From the NCBI GenBank assembly GCA_916610825.1, contig OU744451.1, positions 24,998,349 to 25,062,348 on the forward strand: a stretch of DNA of 64,000 bases, read 5' to 3'. The notes below the pieces were generated by a model. The model ran no database searches. It was given only the letters and a program-made list of their open reading frames with translations, and was not told the origin of the DNA. Of the stretch, positions 1 through 24,300 are shown in pieces; position 1 is the first letter of the stretch, and every line of letters starts with the position of its first letter. Made by a program: the position numbers and the translations under genes. The stretch is from Haliclystus octoradiatus (taxonomy: Eukaryota; Cnidaria; Staurozoa; Stauromedusae; Haliclystidae).

Positions 1-244
1 GTAGATATTCAAACTTTTCAATATTCAATAATATTTTTAATTAGCTTGAAACAAAATCGAGCATCTACGTCACAAAAATAAACATCTATGTCGCATAAAT
101 AGATTCCTTAAACCATCGGATCTCTGTCATTTCTTATTGAATTTGCTTCAAACTTTTACCAATCAATTTTTCAGTTGATATATGCATCAGAATCAATCAT
201 TACTTTCAGTAGAACCTCGAATTGATACATTGATACATACATAC

Positions 245-526
245 CTATTAATATCGCTACGTTTAATAGACTGAAGGTGATTGCTTAATTGAGCATTACA
301 TTCTCCAATGAAATGCAGAACAATATCCCCGCCACCTCCCTCAAACATTGTCTCAACATTTGTTGATAAACCTAATTGCTTTGAAGCTTCACGTATAGCG
401 TCAACAGACCAACTAAACTCATCAACGTATAGTAATGCTCTATTAAGTAGGACAGCCTTGGAGACTGGTTCGGATGACGATGCGTTCTCCAGGGAATCCT
501 CATTATTGGTGAACCCTTCATTGGCT
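245..526 (-). CDS. COQ9: COQ9, internal exon (partial gene)
   Basis: COQ9 is a mitochondrial lipid-binding protein needed for ubiquinone synthesis, where it presents intermediates to the hydroxylase COQ7. This exon starts after the acceptor TTTTTGACAG at 527 and ends before the donor GTATGT at 244, giving 94 codons. The translation contains the conserved stretch resembling SVDAIREASKQLGLS, then a glycine-rich MFEGGGGDIVLHF segment, as at the start of the COQ9 TetR-like fold. The remaining 3' exons lie left of the window. I could not identify the first exon with the mitochondrial presequence; the stretch 527-2080 contains none I recognise. Identification rests on similarity to the family remembered from other animals. 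Confidence 0.82.
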
Positions 527-756
527 CTGTCAAAAACAATATACAGTATATGAAACACAAAGAAGTTTCAAAACAGTAAAAAGTGGAACAGTCGCTTAAC
601 ATTTTTAAACAAACGATGGAGCAAAAAATGTCAATCGGTTTGACGCAGAATTGTTGACTGCAGGCTTCTGCTTTTAAAGCGTTAATGATTATATCAAACT
701 ATTCACCCGTGAATACAGTTTACACACCGGAATAAGGATTCTAACTGCATTCAGTA

Positions 757-903
757 ATGACCCAGCATTATGATCTTACGGCACATGAGGGAAAGCAACA
801 CCTGCTGGATAGTCACTTGAAATTCTATCATTTCGATACCAAAACGGATATCAACTTTCAATATAAACATGATATAATGAGAGAAAAAGAGTCTGGCAGC
901 TGA
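757..903 (+). CDS. Orphan 48-codon ORF, doubtful
   Basis: A short ORF beginning MTQHYDLTAHEGKQ with balanced composition and no low-complexity sequence. It matches no family I know, and no clear splice donor was found near its end. It lies between the COQ9 exon and an inverted-repeat element. In AT-rich DNA an ORF of this length is expected by chance, so it may not be a gene. Confidence 0.15.
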   Translation: MTQHYDLTAHEGKQHLLDSHLKFYHFDTKTDINFQYKHDIMREKESGS

Positions 904-995
904 TATCTATGAATATTGAATACCACATGGATTGTATTATAACGCGTGTGATCGCACACGCACACCTTCACGCACGCCTGAACACTCTGACCCCT

Positions 996-1590
996 GGGTC
1001 ACTCCACGTCAACTCGCAAACGAAAAAACCACCACCCTCTCAGAATTTGATGAAACTTATTTCACGAAAAGATAATGAAGTGAATATCAACTTGGCGAAG
1101 TTTGAAGTAACTTAATCAAAAAATGAAAAAATAGATCCGGCTAAAGATTACGAGAAAATTTGGTAATTTCATGGCGAAAATTTCATTTTCGATTTGTGTT
1201 TGCTATCAAAATGCAATATAGATGAAACGCATATCATTCGAAAGCTCAGACCATCTAGTTCTCATTTATGTATGTTTCAGAAAGCAAAATATATTAGTTT
1301 TGTTTTAATTAATATTTTTAAGAAAATGTTTGGGGCTAATTTTCGATATGAGCCCCAAATTTAAAAAAACTAAAACTTCGCCTATACACAGAGAATAATA
1401 ATGTCTCGTGATTTTCGAAATTTCAACAATGTTCTGTACTGAGAGCGCGCCAATCTTAATTCCACTTTTCTCTTGTGTTATTGTTGTAATCCTACCTTGA
1501 GAAATCTCAATTATCTTTTCGCGAAATAAGTTTCATTAAATTCTGAGAGGGTGAGGGTTTTTCTGTTTGCCAGTTGACGTGGAGTGACCC
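996..1590. mobile_element. Inverted-repeat MITE, ~75-bp termini
   Basis: The left end GGGTCACTCCACGTCAACT (from 996) is matched in reverse complement by the right end (to 1590). Similarity continues about 75 bp inward through the CTCTCAGAATTT and CTTATTTC blocks to AAAAGATAAT. The interior has no coding potential. I found no clean target duplication; a further GATCGCACA motif lies outside both ends. The family is not recognised. Confidence 0.6.
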
Positions 1591-2086
1591 GCCTGCGATT
1601 GATCGCACATCCAAAATAGTAAAAACAAAAAATTTTGCGATGCTTAGTGATGATTCTGATGACATATTATAATACCATTTCAATTTCTTATTTTATTTTG
1701 CTATTATTAATTATTCAATGAACTTCACTTTACGTCTATAAGGATTTTCATTAAACTTGCTGGACAATTTTTAATGGAGAGACATCCTCTACTCCATCGA
1801 GTTAGGATTTACCAGCAAATGTTGATGTTTGAAAGAATAAATTTGTGATGCCATGACAACTGATAATCATGACGCATGTAGTCATGACAACAATCACATT
1901 ATAGCACTTGCGTCATCTCTATAAAACAAACCACGGGATGCTAGGTCTACCAGTAAAATGTTAATCAATGCAAATTATTCATCAAGGTTACTGACCTATT
2001 AATTAACATTGTATCGTAAGAAAAGGATGGTTCAGACGAACTAAAATAGAAAATAATTAATTGATATTAGAATGTGTCTCAGGATG

Positions 2087-3932
2087 TCATGAATCTATTT
2101 ATAGATTGCATTAGGAACATCATGACTGACCTAAATCTATTTATAGATTGCATTAGGAACATCATGACTGACCTAAATCTATTTATAGATTGCATTAGGA
2201 ACATCATGACTAACATACATCTATTTATAGATTGCATTAGGAACATCATGACTGACATACATCTATTTATAGATTGCATTAGGAGCGTCTATGACTGATC
2301 TAAATCTATTCAAAGATTGCATTAGGAGCGTCTATGACTGATCTAAATCTATTTATAGATTGCATTAGGAACATCATGACTAACATACATCTATTTATAG
2401 ATTGCATTAGGAACATCATGACTGATCTAAATCTATTTATAGATTGCATTAGGAACATCATGACTGACCTAAATCTATTTATAGATTGCATTAGGAACAT
2501 CATTACTGATCTAAATCTATTTATAGATTGCATTAGGAACATCATGACTGACATACATTTATTTATAGATTGTATTAGGAGCGTCTATAACTAACATACA
2601 TCTATTTATAGATTGCATTAGGAGCGTCTATGACTAACATACATCTATTTATAGATTGCATTAGGAACATCATGACTGACATACATCTATTTATAGATTG
2701 CATTAGGAACATCATGACTGACATACATCTATTTATAGATTGCATTAGGAACATCATGACTGACATACATCTATTTATAGATTGCATTAGGAACATCATG
2801 ACTGACATACATCTATTTATAGATTGCATTAGGAACATCATGACTGACCTAAATCCATTTATAAATTGCATTAGGAACATCATGACTGACCTAAATCTAT
2901 TTATAGATTGCATTAGGAACATCATGACTGACCTAAATCTATTTATAGATTGCATTAGGAACATCATGACTGATCTAAATCTATTTATAGATTGCATTAG
3001 GAACATCATGACTGAAATACATCTATTTATAGATTGCATTAGGAGCGTCTATGACTAACATACATCTATTTATAGATTGCATTAGGAGCGTCTATGACTA
3101 ACATACATCTATATATAGATTGCATTAGGAGCGTCTATGACTTACATACATCTATTTATAGATTGCATTAGGAGCGTCTATGACTAACATACATCTATTT
3201 ATAGATTGCATTAGGAGCGTCTATGACTAACATACATCTATTTATAGATTGTATTAGGAGCGTCTATGACTAACATACATCTATTTATAGATTGCATTAG
3301 GAGCGTCTATGACTAACATACATCTATTTATAGATTGCATTAGGAGCGTCTATGACTAACATACATCTATTTATAGATTGCATTAGGAGCTTCTATGACT
3401 AACATACATCTATTTATAGATTGCATTAGGGTGTCTATGACTAACATACATCTATTTATAGATTGCATTAGGAGCGTCTATGACTAACATACATCTATTT
3501 ATAGATTGCATTAGGAGCGTCTATGACTTACATACATCTATTTATAGATTGCATTAGGAGCGTCTATGACTAACATACATCTATTTATAGATTGCATTAG
3601 GAGCGTCTATGACTAACATACATCTATTTATAGATTGCATTAGGAGCGTCTATGACTAACATACATCTATTTATAGATTGCATTATGAGCGTCTATGACT
3701 AATATACATCTATTTATAGATTGCATTACGAGCGTCTATGACTGACATACATCTATTTATAGATTGCATTAGGAACATCATGACTGACATACATATATTT
3801 ATAGATTGCATTAGGAGCGTCTATGACTAACATACATCTATTTATAGATTGCATTAGGAGCGTCTATGACCAACATACATCTATTTATAGATTGCATTAG
3901 GAGCGTCTATGACTAACATACATCTATTTACA
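2087..3932. repeat. 42/43-bp minisatellite, about 43 copies
   Basis: Tandem array of the unit CTATTTATAGATTGCATTAG plus a variable half. Two length variants exist: a 42-bp form continuing GAACATCATGACTGAC and a 43-bp form continuing GAGCGTCTATGACTAAC. The 42-bp form dominates roughly 2087-3040 and the 43-bp form dominates 3040-3932, with a few interspersed. Each unit holds the near-palindrome ATCTATTTATAGAT. Because 42 is divisible by three, blocks of the first variant stay open on both strands as 14-residue repeats. These are not taken as genes. Confidence 0.95.
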
Positions 3933-3954
3933 GATCACTTTTTCTGAATGGATA

Positions 3955-4392
3955 ATGATCATGACACAGTTGCTTCTTTGTCATCAATTTGTCTTTGTTT
4001 ACTTTTTTTATCATTTTACCATAAACCGGGTAAGCTGGTTGCATTTTTTATCTGCGTATTTGGTTAGTTACTATATTGTTTTTGAATTGTGTGAGTTTAA
4101 TGACCCAGCAGGCCATGGCTCAATGCACCAACTACTATACACCAAGGCTTGGTTCATACACCGTTCTGTACATGTGCAGATTTTATTATGCTCTAATCAG
4201 AATCAAAGATCGACTTCAGAACAACACATAAAACAAAATATGAAATCCTTTGATAATAATGTTCCGAACGACTTCACTAGGTGTGAGCTCATAGATAACA
4301 TTCTTAGAACAGTGTCTGAGTTCAACCAATTTATTCATAACATAGTTAATCAGAAGGCGTTCCCAACAGGAATTGCATTAGAACATGTATAG
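3955..4392 (+). CDS. Orphan 145-codon ORF, partly SINE-derived
   Basis: An uninterrupted ORF directly after the minisatellite. Its first third is hydrophobic and overlaps sequence homologous to the SINE tail at 31105-31200 (shared ATAAACCGGGTAAGCT at 4021 and 31122), so that part is probably repeat-derived. The C-terminal part, containing FTRCELIDNILRTVSEFNQF, resembles no family I recognise. No promoter, splice or polyadenylation evidence supports expression. Treat as a chance or repeat ORF unless transcripts are found. Confidence 0.15.
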   Translation: MIMTQLLLCHQFVFVYFFYHFTINRVSWLHFLSAYLVSYYIVFELCEFNDPAGHGSMHQLLYTKAWFIHRSVHVQILLCSNQNQRSTSEQHIKQNMKSFDNNVPNDFTRCELIDNILRTVSEFNQFIHNIVNQKAFPTGIALEHV

Positions 4393-5533
4393 AATGTTGT
4401 ATGAATTAGGCCCAAGTTTCCTTTTTGCTAATAATATTACATCGTAGTTCAGTTTTCCATCATTATTTTTTAATTATTTAATTAATGTCAGGTTACTAGG
4501 CTACAATGACAATAAAGTCACACAATTACGCTGCTTTTAATTGTACGGTATGATTATTGCAATTGCGGAGCTGAGTCTGTACTAACGTTTCTCCATTGTT
4601 ACGATGTTCGTTGTTATCTTTGAAGGTAGCACTGGTAGCCATACATCTGCGCAACAGCAAAGACTTATTGGAGCCTAAAACAACAATTACATTCGATACA
4701 AAGCCAATTAAGCTAACCCCCTTTTCAGAGAAAAATTGCAAAGGCCTTTTTCCGTCAGGTACTCAGAGTTTCATTTGTTAATTGAAATCTCCAGACGGTA
4801 ATACCAAAGTAAAATGTGTGAACCTCTGAGTAACGGCGATAGGTTTTTGCCTCATTTTTGCCACTTATTCGATATAATAAGCAGGTCTATAATTATTTAG
4901 TTGGTTGGAGATATTGAGCACATCTAGGCGCCTGAACATTGAACAACCTTTCGTCTGAACAAAGATTTGAAAGGAAAAAATTGCCACAGTTAATACATTG
5001 CAGGAAAAACTAATCCCAGTCCAGACTGAAAAGTTTGTTGTCCATGCTTTAGATCTCAGACTTTCCTAAACATGTTTTCTACTAAATTTTGATCCCAGTA
5101 ACCATGCCACTTCCCTTTTCCTACTATCTAAGATACAACCAAGGATATTTTGATTCCGAGGTAACTCAGAGGGACATTGTTCCTCTACTCCCCTTACTTT
5201 GTAGTGGGGTGGCTGGAACGCCATTATCAAATCAATTTAACAGCCAGTGATGTTTTGGTGGGGGGACGTCGTTCCCCCACTACTTTCGTCCCCTAACTTT
5301 TCTCATTTGAAGTGAAGTCTTATATGTGCTTGTTCTGAATAATAATATCATCAATATTATCAGTAATATAGAAGTATTACGTTTAAGGCAAAAGTCAGCG
5401 GCAACAGTTTTTTGATTTTATTATTCATCTGAACTGCGTTTCGCCTTCGGCTATTAAATATCTCTAGCTGTTTGGCCCATTTTCAATATAATTACTTCAT
5501 ATTTTAGCACAATACTTTATCGGATTGATTATA
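4393..5533. other. Gene-free stretch, no recognised content
   Basis: AT-rich DNA with no exon I can support. Around 5215-5300 there are short G- and C-rich runs with an imperfect inverted repeat (GTTCCCCCACTAC against its complement), probably an old transposon fragment. Confidence 0.4.
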
Positions 5534-6340
5534 CGAAGTGGATATAGTCCCGGTAACCGGGTCTTTGGTTGAAAAAAACTAAAGTCCCGGCAGTCAAATG
5601 CTCACGCGCACAACGCCAAGCGTCAAAGCGTGAAACATCAATATCGTATTTTCATTTCTGTCACGGCTTTTTGATGCAATGGGATTGAAAATTCTTTCTT
5701 GAAAATTAAACTACATTGATCAATTTATAATCTGATATGCTGATATACATCTATATATAAATTCGATAAATATAAAGAAGCACTGCTTCAGATGTTTTCT
5801 TCAAAGTTTTCCACATTCTTAATATTGTGGAACAAAGTGAAAACAACGATTCTTTGGCTAGGCTAGCCGCTATCATGATTGTGAAACTATGTCGTTGCTG
5901 ATTTTATTGACAGAAAACAATTACAAATGGTTGATCCACTGTGTTTAGGCAGTAAAATATTATATTCATTCTACAAATGTGAGATCTGATTTCAGCTTGT
6001 TGAACGTCTTGAATGTATCCGTCGGCCATTGTGAAAACGCGACGTCGATTAAATAATTTTCTGTTTCTGCCAAATCAAGCATTTACTGTACTTCCACTCC
6101 ACAAATATTGAATCCATTTCACAAGTTATCCTATTTGCCTCAATGTCATTATCAAATAAATGTGATATCTTTTAATAACTTTTAAAATAGATATAACATA
6201 TAACTTTAAAGTTTAAGAAAATTGAAAGTTTTATTTACACATTTCGAAGACAGAAAAGCGTTCTGCGCATGCGAATTGGACTACCGGGACTCTTGCTTTT
6301 TTCAACCAAAGACCCGGTTACCGGGACTCTATCCACGTCC
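5534..6340. mobile_element. Inverted-repeat MITE with 9-bp target duplication
   Basis: Terminal repeats of about 60 bp contain AGTCCCGGTAACCGGGTCTT, which includes the perfect palindrome CCCGGTAACCGGG, at 5547-5610 and inverted at 6265-6330. The direct repeat TTGATTATA flanks the element exactly at 5525-5533 and 6341-6349. A 9-bp duplication with long terminal repeats is typical of Mutator-like elements, so that superfamily is the best guess. There is no transposase ORF, so it is non-autonomous. Confidence 0.75.
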
Positions 6341-6849
6341 TTGATTATATGACACAATAGATTATATTAAACAGGTCTCTTGAAATGCGCTACAGAGCTC
6401 TTGAAAGATTATAATTTCGAAAAATTTGCCATTTGTAGTAAGACATGGTAGGCCTATGTTTAGGGGACTTCATCTTCATGATGTAAGCTCTGAGCTTCAC
6501 ACAGATCTAATGAGCTCATACAATATATCCTGGAAGTATTATAAACGTGTAAATACCTTTAAGAAGACAAGGAGCTTCTCTTCTATTAAAATGAAACACC
6601 AATTTATTTGTGGTTGAAGAAAGAAACCGGAGTTGAGATCTAACTATTGATGCCATTTTGCAGTTCAGTTCAACAACATGAAATTGGAATAGTCAACCAC
6701 AGCCACAACTAGCCTCGGTACCAGTACTGTTTTGGTTACCATGGGAATGTATTGTGTTGATAGCACATGGCTGATGAAACCATTGCAAAGCAAAGCAGTA
6801 TGATCAATGCTTTCATTTCATCAGTCAGCTCAAATAATATAGTAAAGAC

Positions 6850-7409
6850 ATGGCAGATAGTAATAAACCATCAACAAAGAACTATAACATGGTAGCTGAT
6901 GATCAAATATGGTTAGTATTAGTTATATTATACTCCCATTATGTAATTTCAAATCTCGTTCAAATAGAAATGTTTACTAATCAATATATCATCAATGTTA
7001 CAGAAACAGAATAAACATCAAGTAGTTGGCTTAAACACTAAACAGTTGAAATTTGGTGAATTAATTTCCTTGCAGGAAAGACCATGTGAAACTAGAACAC
7101 AGGGCAGCAGACCGATGGCCAAAGGATTGGGGCTTTCTAACATCTTGTGACACAATCACACCAAATGATGTGTCTTCTATTGAAGTTAAAAACAGACAAC
7201 AAGATTTAAAATTACCATCGATAGATGAAGATCAAATTAAAGAATTGAAAGTTGGTAAACCACGTAAGCCTTATCCAAAGACATCTTCTCAGTTGATTGG
7301 TTGGCGAAGTACAGAACAACAATGTGGTCTTGAGAAATACGGCTCATACACAAGACCACACAAATCCTTTCTAAAAGATCTTAATTGGCCTATTGAATCA
7401 ATGTATTAA
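6850..7409 (+). CDS. CIMIP1: CIMIP1 (C20orf85/LLC1), ciliary microtubule inner protein
   Basis: Exons 6850-6911 and 7076-7409 join as ...QIW|KDHVK to give 131 residues; human C20orf85 has 137. Family landmarks are the N-terminal MVADDQIW, then RWPKDWGFLTS, a central lysine- and proline-rich linker, SQLIGWRS, and a C-terminus ending in LNWPIESMY. Members of this family bind inside the lumen of axonemal doublet microtubules in motile cilia, so the gene should be expressed in ciliated cells and sperm. The start is the only ATG in frame upstream of the donor GTTAGT. The stop lies only 32 bp from the AARS stop on the other strand. Confidence 0.88.
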
Positions 7410-7441
7410 TTTTCATAATTATTATCATACTGCATTAATAA

Positions 7442-20809
<13,368 letters not shown>

Positions 20810-21115
20810 ATTGGCTGTGTAATTTCCAATTAATTTACTACCAAGAATCACTTTATATTTTGATAACAAATTATTGTTGTAGTATAATCCTTTCCCAAGA
20901 TGAGATAATAATTTTCTCTGGTATGCACAAGCCGTGTTTACTGAAATCAAAACTTGAATCACCAGAAAATTCAACGTGTTCTTTTCCGAAGCTGATGTAA
21001 GTTGATTGCAAAGGCCCACCATGCCTCGTACCCATTGTCCCATTCATCTGAATCCTGATCCTTATCGTTTCTAGTGATCCGAAATTTGATTTAGGATTAA
21101 AATCTATAGATTGTG

Positions 21116-21202
21116 TAGCCTGCGTCCAGACTAAAACGTTTCTGAAGGAAAGCGTAAATTTTACACTTTCCTTCAGAAACGTTTTAGTCTGGACGCAGGC
21201 TA
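21116..21202. mobile_element. 87-bp near-perfect palindrome with 9-bp target duplication
   Basis: Two arms of about 43 bp beginning TAGCCTGCGTCCAGAC are inverted with essentially no loop and one mismatch. TAGATTGTG is directly repeated at 21107-21115 and 21203-21211. The termini match the TAGCCTGC family at 61640-62022. It sits between the CEP192 stop and the AARS start codon. Confidence 0.85.
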
Positions 21203-21304
21203 TAGATTGTGTTGCTAACGACAATAATCAAGAAATGCTTGAATAAAAGGTATCTTATTATCTTGAAATAAATATTAAAATAGAATACAATATTTTAAAA
21301 CGAT

Positions 21305-21326
21305 ATATATATATATATATATATAT
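21305..21326. repeat. (TA)n microsatellite
   Basis: About 11 TA units in the 577-bp gap between the CEP192 stop (21386) and the AARS start codon (20809). Confidence 0.9.
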
Positions 21327-21385
21327 GTAAAATTTTATATACAATTCCAGTCTATTTATATATACTAATTGGTAAATCATTATTT

Positions 21386-24300
21386 CTAAGGTATCGTTGA
21401 GCCTCTAATGTCTAATGTCAGTTTTCTTCCTGTTTCAGCCAGTGTTATTGTTAACACACCTTCGCTCGATCCACTGTGACCCGAAGTCGGTTGAAAGTAA
21501 ACTGGCATTTTTACAAAACACTTTGGCCTAGAGAATATCAAGCCCAAAATAGAATATTATTGTAATAATAAAACACTATGGAATTTGTATGATAAAGTGC
21601 TTTACGCCATTATAGCATCATACCTGACTGCAATCTTTTTTCGATCTACATGAAAAGGTTCTTGAAGACCAGAGAGACGGACCTAAGAGCAAACAGATTG
21701 AGCAATGGTCCTATTACTGTACGGAATACAAGATCTATCTATCCATAAAGTATTGCGAGTACAGAATGATGCTGCACGTTTAATTACAAACACTCCAAAA
21801 TAAGATATAATAACACCTCCCCTGCGAAAACAGTTCAGGAGTTCATGAACAGTTCATGAACAGTTCATGAACGTTAGATGGCCCCAAATGTTCATTAGCT
21901 GTTCATGAACTCCTGAACTGTTTTTCGCAGGGGCTATGACGATAGAGCTGCATTGGCTCCCAATGAAGTTCAAACTTTGGTTGATACTAATTATTCTATA
22001 GGCACAGCAAAACTAATTTCAAATAATTCACGAAAACGCCGCAAAGTCAACACCTAATGTATAGCTTATTGGAAAGATGATACAATTTAGCATCGTCTCA
22101 CCTGATTATTTTTGCTTTAAAATTAATATTATTCTCGCTATATCGACAAAAATAAAACTTTACATTTGCGGCATTTTTGCAACTCAAAAACTAGATAACA
22201 GCAGAAAAAATAGATTCTTCAAATTCTGAAGTTCTGAACGTCAACAGACAAAGTTCCACATCATAATGCTCCTATATAGGAAATAAACAATGTCTTACTC
22301 AGTGGTAAGCTGTTACTGTTTTCATAGTTTAATGATAATATTAATATAGTATTATTCATGCCATAGTGATAAAAATAAACTGTTATATTTGCTGGACTTA
22401 CAACCTACAATGGACGCTAAAATCAAAAATATGAATTATGCTCTAGGGAATGTCTGGTAATCAAATGTTACTGTTTTCCAAAGTTGCAAACATTTCACTT
22501 ATACGACATATTCACTGAACATGAATAATTAATGTGATAAGTAATCACCTTCTGCGTAATTTCAGTTTTGTTACAAAGTTTAAATTTCATCACTGCTGTC
22601 TGATTGATTTCTGTTGGAGGAAACGCAAGCCACGTCTCCTTGATAAAGACATCCATTTCACAGGCAGTACTGGCATTTGTAAACCTACACATTAATAATC
22701 AAACGTTACTATAAATCGACAAACACAACAGAATATGAAATACGCAGTAGGTGTCGAAGTGTACCTTTCTGACGGATGAATGATGCTTGCAACAGTTGAG
22801 TTGTACGATGATGTCTCACATTTTGATGCACTCTGTTGCAAGTTTGCTTTTGCCAATAATAATGAATCAGCACTTATACCCTAATTTTATAATTGAAAGT
22901 GATAATTAATTAACAACAATAACATCTCAAGAGTGAGTTCTGTTTTGCAATTTGTATTCACCTCTCCTAGCAGTTGCAGAGTTGTAGTGTGCAGTGTCAT
23001 ACTGTTTTTGTTTTTGAACTGCGAAAAGAAAAATCATTTGTGATAGCATGATGGGGTTTAAACCAACGATAATAAAAGGTTTTGAAATCTTGAAATTATT
23101 ATACCTCAAAATGCCATGACTGTGAAAAGAACCCAATATCCCTTGGTTGGAAAGTGACTTTGATCTAAGGAGATTACAACAATACAGTCAAACCTGTTAT
23201 AACGTTCACCTCTATACAGCGGCCACCTGTCTATAGTGGTCAGTCTTGCAATGTCTATAATAGTATTTTCTATTGAATCAACCCTGTATATAAAGGCCAC
23301 CTGTCTATAGTGGTCAATTTATCTACCTCTCTTGGTTGGCCGTTATATACAGGTTTCGCTGTATACACAATTCCTCGTAATATTATAATTCAAACACAGA
23401 GCATTTACAACACAGATTACACTTCTAACCATTAACGAATCTCTTGATTTGAGGAATCCAAATCTTTTCTTGAATCGAAAAGCATTGTACAGCGTTCTGT
23501 AAATATCTGGTTTTAATAAATCGCTTTTGATGTATGCAGGGGCCACAGGGGTCAACAGCCAATCCACGTCAACATCACTCTTGTTGTAAATGGTGACGGA
23601 GCCATCTGTAAACGGGGAAACAGATACGAAATAAATAAGAAACGACATTATGATTGGGTAATGAACATTCATAATCACTTAGAATAAACATGATTAGTGA
23701 TTGGTGAACTTATAGCACATGATTTTCAGTAATGTAATGGCGGCCCACAACGTTTCCTGGCAACCACTGAAATTGTATCACATACTTGAAACAAAATACC
23801 TCAATCCGTGAGTCAAGCACGTCAATAATGGACTTTTGACAACTTGCTTGCTCTGTCTGTATATTTTGCTAATATTTTAGTCATTTTATAATTTATCCAT
23901 CAAATTATTTTCTCACAATTTGATTTTATATTCTCGACCTTAATGAAAAATCAATCACAAAATTGTTCAACTTGAATAACTGGGGTTTGCTAATTGGTAG
24001 GCAAGCATTTTATATTTAGGTACCATTAATTATTGCAATGAAGCTGTATAATCTATAAATAAATTATCTATATTATAATCTATATTAGCTTTGATATTAA
24101 CTGTGTCATTCATGTCTCCCTTACATCGAGCATATCCTTATAAATACAATACAATGAAACCTGTATATAACGGCCACCTACAAGAGGTAGATAAATTGAC
24201 CATTATAGACAGGTGGCCTTTATATACATGTTCAATTCAATAGAAAATACTATTTTAGACATTGCAAAAGTGACCACTATAGACAGGTGGTCGCTGTATA

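Noticed and set aside
2074-3058. Long ORFs of 14-residue repeats on both strands of the minisatellite
   Set aside because: They arise because the unit is 42 bp and lacks stops; they break wherever a 43-bp unit occurs, and mirror-image ORFs exist on the other strand.
2087-3932. Regular repeats reminiscent of a CRISPR array
   Set aside because: No unique spacers: the repeat is contiguous and the variable half has only two main versions. The DNA is eukaryotic.
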